In this document: positions 1-5,484 of the stretch, one piece after another
Layout of the letters: every line of letters begins with the position of its first letter
Position numbering within the stretch: position 1 is the first letter of the stretch
Assembly (NCBI GenBank): GCA_003159055.1
Contig: PMLH01000622.1
Location: 1 to 8,173, forward strand
Reading direction: 5' to 3'
Source of the DNA: Myxococcales bacterium
Lineage (GTDB): Bacteria > Myxococcota > Polyangia > Fen-1088
Length of the DNA: 8,173 bases
Notes under the pieces: model-generated
Seen by the model: only the letters and a program-made list of their open reading frames with translations
What the model was told of the DNA's origin: nothing
The model's database searches: none
Made by a program: the position numbers and the translations under genes

Positions 1-1333
1 AAATCTCCTCCTTCTTGTCGCCTCCCTTGTCTTCCTTGCCCTGGTCCTTCTGCCCATCTGCGTTCCCGGCCTGCTCGTCGTCCTCATCGTCGTCCTCGTC
101 CTTTGCCGAGCCAACGACGATGGCGGTCTGCGGTCCCTCGATTCGAGGTTTGGGGGCGGTTCGTTTCGGTCGGAACTGGATCTCGGTGTCGAGCAAGGTA
201 TAGCGTGCCTTGAACGGCTCGTCGGACACTCCCGCATCGCCAGTTTCGGCGATGTTGAGGCTGATGGAGTAGGTCGCCTCCGTGATGAGGTATTCCTTGT
301 TGAAGTCGATCTCGGTCCAGAACGGGCTGTGTAGCACTTCGTCTGCCCTGGTCAGCGTCACCAAGTTCCCGACGCCGAGGCCGACGGTATTGCCTTCGAC
401 CTCGATCGTCGTGTTGGCCCCTTGGTCGGTTTGCATGCGGATCAAGGCATCGTGTTGTGCCTGCTCCTTCTCGATGAGCCCCCCCGGGTAGTCGTACACT
501 TCAAACTTCGCTCCCGGTTGCTCGACGCCGGTGAACTGCTCTTCGATTTGTCCCTGCTGCGGCCGCAGCTGGGTGTAGTCGTAGCCGCGGAGCACGCTGT
601 ATTTCCCGGGATAGAGCGAGCCAGCCACGCTGAGCGACCAGAAGTGCTCCTGCTGGAGCAGATGCTTGTTCTGCTTGGGCCGGTAGATAACCGGATGGTA
701 GCCCTCGACCTTGGGATGCGCGGCGCTCGAATCGACCAACACCAGCGTGTGCTTGTTCTCCTCGTGCCTGAAGTAATAGTAGATGCCTTCTTCTTCCAGC
801 AATCGCTGGATGAAGTTCAAATCCGTCTCGCGGTACTGCACGCAGTACCGTCGATCGCATCCGACGTGTTGGTTCTTGGTGGCATCGTCGACCAACGTGA
901 CGTCGCGCTTGGCAAGGACCTTCTTCACGATCGTGAGTGTGTCCTGGGTGGCCTTCTTGCCTTCTGGGTCGGCGTCGGCGTTGCTGGCGTCGTTGAAGAT
1001 TCTGCAGTTGTGCGCGTAGTCAAGGCGGCTCAGGGTGGGGCTCAGCACCACGGAATAGCGGGTGTGGCGAATGGTCCCGCCGACTTTGGCGAAGTAGGTG
1101 ACGATTCCGTCAAAATAGCGCAGCCTGTGCTCGGGAGAGGTCTTGGGCGTGACGTCGATACAGACGGTGAGCGGCTTGCCCAACAGATCGGTGACAGGAA
1201 TGTTGTGGGCGTCGGAGAGGAGGGTCAGGTCGTAGCGGTAAGGGACACCTAACGCCTCCCTGCCCTGAAAAGTTTCCAGCAAGAGGTCGGTCCTCGGTCC
1301 AACGACCCAGATCTGATTTTGAGTTAGCGCCAT
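1..1333 (-). CDS. vgrG: Type VI secretion tip protein VgrG (N-terminal 444 residues, cut by the window edge)
   Basis: VgrG trimers form the spike at the tip of the type VI secretion tube and carry effectors into target cells. The reading frame stays open to the left edge, so the C-terminal part is missing. Residues 1 to about 390 follow the Rhs/Vgr-family gp27-like base: an N-terminal LLLETFQGREALGVPYRYDL segment, a YFDGIVTYFAKVG strand, the hallmark ETDLNFIQRLLEEEGIYYYF (residues 169-188) and VYDYPGG (279-285). The gp5-like OB fold begins at PRIEGPQTAIVVG (396-408). Where family members normally go straight on to the DEYGRVKV-type strand, this one has nine consecutive acidic residues (412-420) and then a Gly/Lys/Asp/Gln-rich stretch to residue 441. 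The ATG start is preceded by AAGGA nine bases upstream. Family assignment is firm; whether the missing part carries a C-terminal effector domain cannot be seen. Confidence 0.95.
   Translation of the reverse strand, partial: MALTQNQIWVVGPRTDLLLETFQGREALGVPYRYDLTLLSDAHNIPVTDLLGKPLTVCIDVTPKTSPEHRLRYFDGIVTYFAKVGGTIRHTRYSVVLSPTLSRLDYAHNCRIFNDASNADADPEGKKATQDTLTIVKKVLAKRDVTLVDDATKNQHVGCDRRYCVQYRETDLNFIQRLLEEEGIYYYFRHEENKHTLVLVDSSAAHPKVEGYHPVIYRPKQNKHLLQQEHFWSLSVAGSLYPGKYSVLRGYDYTQLRPQQGQIEEQFTGVEQPGAKFEVYDYPGGLIEKEQAQHDALIRMQTDQGANTTIEVEGNTVGLGVGNLVTLTRADEVLHSPFWTEIDFNKEYLITEATYSISLNIAETGDAGVSDEPFKARYTLLDTEIQFRPKRTAPKPRIEGPQTAIVVGSAKDEDDDEDDEQAGNADGQKDQGKEDKGGDKKEEI
74..100 (-). repeat. In-frame GAC/GAG/GAT trinucleotide run encoding nine acidic residues in VgrG
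   Basis: Read on the minus strand, nine successive codons are all GAC, GAG or GAT and give nine acidic residues (VgrG positions 412-420). A run of this kind is prone to in-frame expansion and contraction, so its length may differ between strains. It forms the start of the longer low-complexity insertion in the OB-fold loop. Confidence 0.7.
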
Positions 1334-1342
1334 CACAGGTGA

Positions 1343-1362
1343 TCCTTGGGGCGGACGCCCCA
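1343..1362 (-). promoter_or_regulatory. Ribosome binding site of vgrG abutting a small hairpin
   Basis: On the minus strand the Shine-Dalgarno-like AAGGA (1347-1343) lies nine bases before the vgrG ATG and supports that start. Directly upstream, TGGGGC (1362-1357) and GCCCCA (1352-1347) can pair as a 6-bp stem with a 4-base loop. The last A of the stem is also the first A of AAGGA. The hairpin could limit ribosome access, but that is inference. No clear promoter hexamers or sigma-54 GG-N10-GC element were found in the 135-base leader (1334-1468). Confidence 0.35.
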
Positions 1363-1461
1363 GTATCGAGCTTCGGGGTGTGCGTTGTTTCGGTCCGGGT
1401 CAGTCTAGCACCGCAAGACGGCAACTCGAACGATTCTCGACGCAGGGCTGAAGATTCGCCG

Positions 1462-1485
1462 GCCGACCTCAACGCGGGGGTCGGC
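1462..1485 (-). terminator. Weak hairpin spanning the stop codon of the exported cysteine-peptidase-like gene
   Basis: On the minus strand GCCGACC (1485-1479) and GGTCGGC (1468-1462) form a 7-bp GC-rich stem, with the gene's TGA in the 10-base loop. No T-run follows, so it is a poor fit to an intrinsic terminator. It may be chance complementarity in GC-rich DNA. Without it, readthrough from this gene into vgrG would be possible. Confidence 0.2.
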
Positions 1486-3304
1486 GCGCTTCGTGAAACC
1501 AGGTTCGGTATTCTTGCATGCGCCCCCGTTGCTCGTCGGGAGCGTGCCGTTTGCAGGTCCCGAAGTCGGCGGTCTCTTGGCTTGCCCCCCAACGAATCTC
1601 GACACAATCGTTGGGGTTGTAGGCCATTTCCAAGGCAGTCCGCCGCGCCAGAACGTCAGCGACCGTCAGGCGGAATGGCGAGCCGTCGCTGCGTCGGTAG
1701 TCGATGCTACGTTCGCGGATTTGTTTCTCGTGCAGCGCCTCGATCTCAGCGCGCACGTCGGCGGGCTTTCGTCCGCCCAGCAGGAAAAGGTCGGGATGTT
1801 CGGAGATCTTCGCCGGCAGCCCGGCCAGCACGCGCACGGCGATGAGCAGGCGCATGTCGCGCGACGGAGTGGCATAGTCCTCCCAAGGCCCCGTTGTTTC
1901 AAAGATCTTCGGCCCCACCGGCATGGGCACCACCGGGCTAATCTTCTCACGCATGTAGCGCTCGCCGTTGTCGACAGAGCCCACGCGCGTGCTCAACTGT
2001 TCGACCAGGGCATTCATGGTTTCGGCGTACGCCGTTCGCGCATCGAGCCCACTCGGATTGATGAGCTTGGCCACGCGAGCGTAGAAGGCATCGCGGCCGA
2101 GGCGCGCTTGCTCGTCGGAATAGGGCGCGAAGCGGGCATCGCTGACCAGTGCCTTGCTCGGGACTTGCGCGAGCACGCCGTCTGGGCCGCGCACGACCGG
2201 GCGGAACGCCTTGAAGCCAGGGCCGGCGCTCTTGCTGTCGCTTGCGAACATGAAGGTGCCTTCCCAGAAGCGCTTGCGGCCGACCGAATTGTCGGGTTGT
2301 CCGTCGACGGCGAACAGCAGTCCGCCGTGGTCTGGCGTCTGGTCGACCCAGGAAGAAATCATCAGCACATGGCCGTACGGATCGGCGTAGATGGTGCCGG
2401 GCCGCAGGGCGTTTCGCTCGAGCGCGACCGGGTAGAAGTCGGTTTCGTCGTCGTCGAGTGCCGTGCGTGCACTGCCCGAGTGCACGCGGTTGGCGAGAAT
2501 CTTGAGGAAGCTGCGAAAGCGATCCAAGGCGGCCTTGCCTTTGATGCCTTCATCGGGGGATTCATTGTGAAGGATGGCGCCGCACTTGGGCGGTCGGTCG
2601 GGCTTGCCCCGGTCGCAATCACGCAGAGCGAAGGGCAAGCCCAGCTTCCAAGAGAAATAGGCGCGCAGATAGTAGGGCAGATCGGCACAGTCAGGCACGG
2701 CGCGTGGGATGTCGCGATTTTTGGGATCGTCCTCACGCAGGCCGAGGTAGCCCCACAAGAAGTTCCGCGCTGGATCGTGCAGCACCGGCGCCAGCGAGGG
2801 AAAACCAAGGGCAGCATCGGCCGGCGCATCGAACATCCGTTCGATCCAGGCGGAGAAGAAGTTCTCGGTCGTGCGGCTCCACGCTTGGGTAGCGCGCCAG
2901 GCGCCTGGGCCGTCGGTGCGTGACGGCGAGCTTGCGTGTCCGTGGCCGGCAACCGAGATGCGCCGGCATGCCGACTTGCCGCCAGTATGCACCAGCTCGA
3001 CGCGTACGGTTCCGGCGGTTGGCACCCTGACCTCGGCGTAGAAGCTGAAGGGCGGTCCACCCCGGCTGGAGGTCGGAAGGTTCTGTATTGCTCCACCTGG
3101 AAGCGTGATCTGGAGGTCGCCCCTCTGCACGCTTTCGCTCACCGCGAGCACGCGAAGCTGCGAGCCGGCGGTGGGCGTCGACGGGGACCACCAGATTCGC
3201 GTGTCGTCGGACTCGCGGCAGGGCGGCTCGGCGGCGCGGGCAAGCGACGCAAATCCGAAGGTCGCGATTGCAGCAATGACAGCCGTTCGCAAGCTTGCTT
3301 TCAC
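1469..3304 (-). CDS. Exported protein with a cysteine-peptidase-like core, family not recognised
   Basis: This 611-residue protein begins with a Sec signal peptide: charged start, hydrophobic residues 6-20, and a likely cut near ARA at about 23-25. It therefore acts outside the cytoplasm. Residues about 35-118 look like a beta-sandwich (Ig-like) domain flanked by C29 and C113. The core holds PDCADLPYYLRAYFSWKLGL (204-223), with C206 at the head of a helix, and GTIYADPYGHVLMI (303-316), with H312 opening a strand. This Cys-helix then His-strand order is typical of NlpC/P60, CHAP and transglutaminase-like folds, so a cysteine peptidase or amidase is inferred. The C-terminal third is largely helical and ends in a Cys-containing segment (C567, C584) that might form a disulfide. 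The GTG start overlaps the rhomboid TGA as GTGA, with no Shine-Dalgarno, which suggests coupled translation. A TTG four codons on, preceded by GGTGA, is an alternative start. I cannot name a family or substrate. Confidence 0.85.
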   Translation of the reverse strand: MKASLRTAVIAAIATFGFASLARAAEPPCRESDDTRIWWSPSTPTAGSQLRVLAVSESVQRGDLQITLPGGAIQNLPTSSRGGPPFSFYAEVRVPTAGTVRVELVHTGGKSACRRISVAGHGHASSPSRTDGPGAWRATQAWSRTTENFFSAWIERMFDAPADAALGFPSLAPVLHDPARNFLWGYLGLREDDPKNRDIPRAVPDCADLPYYLRAYFSWKLGLPFALRDCDRGKPDRPPKCGAILHNESPDEGIKGKAALDRFRSFLKILANRVHSGSARTALDDDETDFYPVALERNALRPGTIYADPYGHVLMISSWVDQTPDHGGLLFAVDGQPDNSVGRKRFWEGTFMFASDSKSAGPGFKAFRPVVRGPDGVLAQVPSKALVSDARFAPYSDEQARLGRDAFYARVAKLINPSGLDARTAYAETMNALVEQLSTRVGSVDNGERYMREKISPVVPMPVGPKIFETTGPWEDYATPSRDMRLLIAVRVLAGLPAKISEHPDLFLLGGRKPADVRAEIEALHEKQIRERSIDYRRSDGSPFRLTVADVLARRTALEMAYNPNDCVEIRWGASQETADFGTCKRHAPDEQRGRMQEYRTWFHEARRPPR

Positions 3305-4062
3305 CAGTGGGTTGGATAGTTGCGCCGCCTTATGAAAGTCCGGGCGCTGACCAATTCTGGGCTGACGAACAGTTTGACGAGGACCACGCCGGCGAAGAAT
3401 CCGCCAATGTGCGCCCAGACCGCCACGCCGCTCGACGTGACGTGATGGATCGAGGTCACCTGCGGCAAGCCCGCAACCAGCTGCATGCCGATCCACATCA
3501 GCAAGACGAAGTACGCTGGCAGCGACAGCAAGAAGAAGCCGACGAACACATGCACCCGCACGCGCGGGTAGAGAATCAGATAGCCGCCCAGCACGCCAGA
3601 AATCGCACCGGAGGCGCCCACCATGGGCGCCGGAGAGGCCGGATCGATCGCGATTTGCGCGACCGCGGCGGCCAGGCCGCAAAGCAGATAGAAGACCACG
3701 AAGCGCACGCGGCCCATGCTGTCTTCGATGTTGTTGCCGAACACCCACAGGAATAGGCCGTTGCCGAGCAGGTGCGCCCAGCCGCCGTGCAAGAACATCG
3801 AGATGACGGGCGTGAGATAGTTGATGGGCTCGCGATCCACGACGCAATACAGCCCCATGCCGAGTGGCACCGCCGTGCCGACTGGGGCTCGGCCGGTGAT
3901 TTCGCCCGGCACGAGCCCAAGATCGCAAACCGTCTCGGAAAGCCGCATCGGATCGAGACCCGCGCCTTGCACGAAGATCCACACGAAACCGAGCATCACG
4001 AGCAACAGCACCGTGACGACGGGAAAACGCAGGGTTGGGTTGTCGTCGCTGATCGGAATCAT
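3301..4062 (-). CDS. Rhomboid family intramembrane serine protease
   Basis: Rhomboids cleave transmembrane segments of other membrane proteins with a Ser-His dyad buried in the bilayer. This 253-residue protein has hydrophobic segments at about 12-31, 84-110, 120-138, 148-165, 168-196 and 212-233. The family signatures are intact: HGGWAHLLGN (92-101, oxyanion His and Asn), GASG with nucleophile S151, and AHIGGFFAG with catalytic H218. Length and layout match a basic six-helix rhomboid with a long L1 loop (about 32-83). The start at MIPISDD is chosen because the frame upstream encodes no membrane or family sequence and would run into the divergent hydrolase gene; no strong Shine-Dalgarno is visible. 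Its stop overlaps the GTG of the exported cysteine-peptidase-like gene, so the two are very probably co-transcribed. Substrate unknown. Confidence 0.93.
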   Translation of the reverse strand: MIPISDDNPTLRFPVVTVLLLVMLGFVWIFVQGAGLDPMRLSETVCDLGLVPGEITGRAPVGTAVPLGMGLYCVVDREPINYLTPVISMFLHGGWAHLLGNGLFLWVFGNNIEDSMGRVRFVVFYLLCGLAAAVAQIAIDPASPAPMVGASGAISGVLGGYLILYPRVRVHVFVGFFLLSLPAYFVLLMWIGMQLVAGLPQVTSIHHVTSSGVAVWAHIGGFFAGVVLVKLFVSPELVSARTFIRRRNYPTHW

Positions 4063-4171
4063 GTCGCTGGGATTCTTTGGAAGGCCCGGGATGTTTTCGG
4101 GTTTTCGTGCCGAGTGCCGTCGGGTAAAGTCCGGCAGCCCTCGCATCTTCCGCCACCTTAGCACGAGCAAC
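4063..4171. promoter_or_regulatory. Divergent spacer between the rhomboid unit and the hydrolase gene
   Basis: These 109 bases separate two genes that point away from each other, so promoters for both the rhomboid-led unit and the hydrolase should lie here or just inside the flanking coding ends. I could not pick convincing -35/-10 hexamers on either strand, nor a clear operator palindrome. The call rests on gene arrangement only. Confidence 0.4.
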
Positions 4172-4969
4172 ATGGGTCCCATCGAAACCGTAAAGTCCAA
4201 GGACGGCACAAGCATCGCCTTCGAGCGGCTCGGCCACGGTCCGCCCTTGGTCATGGTGCATGGTTCCACAGTCGATCACACGCGTTGGGGGGCGGTGGTG
4301 ACGAGACTGGCGGAACGTTTCTCGCTGTATCTGGTTGACCGTCGCGGTCGCGGGCACAGTGGCGATGGATCGACCTACGACATCGGGCGCGAGTTCGAAG
4401 ACGTCGCTGCCGTGCTCGACGCCACGCCACAGCCCGCCTTCGTCGTGGCACATTCCTATGGGGCCATCTGTTCGCTCGAAGCGATGCGGCTGACGTCTCG
4501 CATCGCCAAGATCGTGCTGTACGAGCCGCCACTGCCCGTGCCGGGTCGACGGCTGTTCATTCCCGATGATCTCGGGCGGCGCCTCGATGGGATGCTGGCG
4601 AAGAACGATCGCGCGGGCTTGGTCGAGGCGTTTCTGCGAGAAGTGATCCACATCGACGAGCGCGCGCTCGAACGGATGCGGCGCTCGATGGGATGGCAAG
4701 TTCGCCTCGATGCCGCACACACGATTCCGCGCGAAGTGATGACCGCGTATGGTTATCAATTCCAGGCCGAGGCGTTCGCCACAGTGAGGGTTCCCACCTT
4801 GTTCCTGCTTGGCGGCCGAAGTCCGGTGCACATGCAAGAGGCCACTCGGATGGCCAGCGCGGCCGTGACAGGGAGCCAGGTGGTTTCTCTGGCGGGCCAA
4901 GGTCACGCGGCCATGTCCACCGGACCGAAGATCTTCGTGGAGAAGGTGATCGCTTTTTTCGACGGCTAG
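4172..4969 (+). CDS. Alpha/beta-fold hydrolase
   Basis: A 265-residue cytoplasmic protein (no signal peptide) with the alpha/beta-hydrolase layout. It has an N-terminal DGTSIAFERLGHGPPLVMVH strand block, an HG oxyanion motif (30-31), a VDRRGRGHSG segment (56-65), a nucleophile elbow VVAHSYGA with S95, and C-terminal GQGHAAM with catalytic His H245. The elbow reads AHSYG rather than the usual GHSxG, a tolerated variant. The strand that normally carries the catalytic Asp reads LFLLGGRSPVH (211-220), with no Asp or Glu at the expected place; the acid may be supplied elsewhere or be absent. The substrate cannot be told from sequence. The start was chosen because the family-like sequence begins there. 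It is the only plus-strand gene, probably monocistronic, and its TAG overlaps the stop of the convergent PEGA-like gene. Confidence 0.9.
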   Translation: MGPIETVKSKDGTSIAFERLGHGPPLVMVHGSTVDHTRWGAVVTRLAERFSLYLVDRRGRGHSGDGSTYDIGREFEDVAAVLDATPQPAFVVAHSYGAICSLEAMRLTSRIAKIVLYEPPLPVPGRRLFIPDDLGRRLDGMLAKNDRAGLVEAFLREVIHIDERALERMRRSMGWQVRLDAAHTIPREVMTAYGYQFQAEAFATVRVPTLFLLGGRSPVHMQEATRMASAAVTGSQVVSLAGQGHAAMSTGPKIFVEKVIAFFDG

Positions 4970-5484
4970 AGCGGCGTTGCCGGTGCTTGCGCGGGCGCCG
5001 GCCCCGGCTCGGGGGGCGGGCCGCCGTCGGGGTTCGGTGCCGGTTCCTGCTTGTAGCCGAACAGCTTGCTCTTGTCCGACGGTGGCGTGAGCTTCACGGA
5101 GACGCGCGAGTCTGAGAAGGTATAGACCCGCGTGTGCACTGGCAAGAAGCCACTGGCACGAATCACCAGGTCGAGCGGGCCGCTGTCGTGCGGACGTTCG
5201 ATGACCAGCGGCCGTGGCGCGGGGATCGACCCCAGCATCTTGCCGCCCCATTTTACCAGCGCCTTTCGAGGCGGAACGGTCTGAAGGTAGACATGAACCG
5301 CGTCGGCCTTGGTACTGTCGGCCTTTTCGTCGGTCGTCATCTTCTCTTTGGCCGTGTCCCCTTGAGCTGAGGCCGTCTTGTTCTTACCGGCGGCCCACAC
5401 GGCCAAGGAAGCCGTCAGGGCCACCGCAAGCGTTGCCGCGACAACCATGCGCCCGCCGAAAAGACTACCCAATCGGGTTTTCAT
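4966..5484 (-). CDS. Small membrane-anchored PEGA-like protein with a proline-rich tail
   Basis: The 172-residue product starts with a basic N-terminus and one hydrophobic segment (about 13-32), which acts either as an uncleaved anchor or as a signal peptide. A Lys/Asp/Thr-rich linker follows (33-62), then a beta-rich domain (about 63-132), then a Pro/Ala/Gly-rich tail (148-172). The beta domain, with VPPRKALVKWGGKMLGSIPA (70-89) and a later IRASGFLPVHTRVY (108-121), resembles PEGA repeats, which are surface or envelope domains of unclear binding role. The match is by pattern only and the canonical P-E-G-A residues are not conserved. Its ATG overlaps the stop of the L,D-transpeptidase gene as ATGA, so it probably serves the same envelope process. 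Confidence 0.85.
   Translation of the reverse strand: MKTRLGSLFGGRMVVAATLAVALTASLAVWAAGKNKTASAQGDTAKEKMTTDEKADSTKADAVHVYLQTVPPRKALVKWGGKMLGSIPAPRPLVIERPHDSGPLDLVIRASGFLPVHTRVYTFSDSRVSVKLTPPSDKSKLFGYKQEPAPNPDGGPPPEPGPAPAQAPATPL

Noticed and set aside
422..1252. Plus-strand open frame of 276 codons
   Set aside because: It lies entirely antisense to vgrG, whose family motifs are unambiguous; long antisense frames are expected in GC-rich coding DNA.
1493..2923. Plus-strand open frame of 476 codons
   Set aside because: Antisense to the exported cysteine-peptidase-like gene, with composition typical of the complement of a GC-rich gene and no domain or signal peptide.
3821..4171. Longer start for the hydrolase (117 extra codons)
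   Set aside because: The extension is antisense to the rhomboid coding region and shows no alpha/beta-hydrolase features; homology-like sequence begins at 4172.
4063..4269. Longer start for the rhomboid gene (69 extra codons)
   Set aside because: It would overlap the start of the divergent hydrolase by about 100 bases and adds a polar, Arg-rich stretch not found in rhomboid N-termini; the downstream ATG fits better.
4950..4960. T-run near the end of the hydrolase gene as part of an intrinsic terminator
   Set aside because: The run lies inside the coding sequence before the stop and no stable stem directly precedes it.
3305..5251. A minus-strand open frame that continues in phase upstream of the exported cysteine-peptidase-like gene, making an apparent 1260-residue protein
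   Set aside because: The upstream part is antisense or out of frame to the well-supported rhomboid, hydrolase and PEGA-like genes, is Arg/His/Pro-rich, and has no recognisable domain. A signal peptide and a GTGA overlap mark the real start at 3304.
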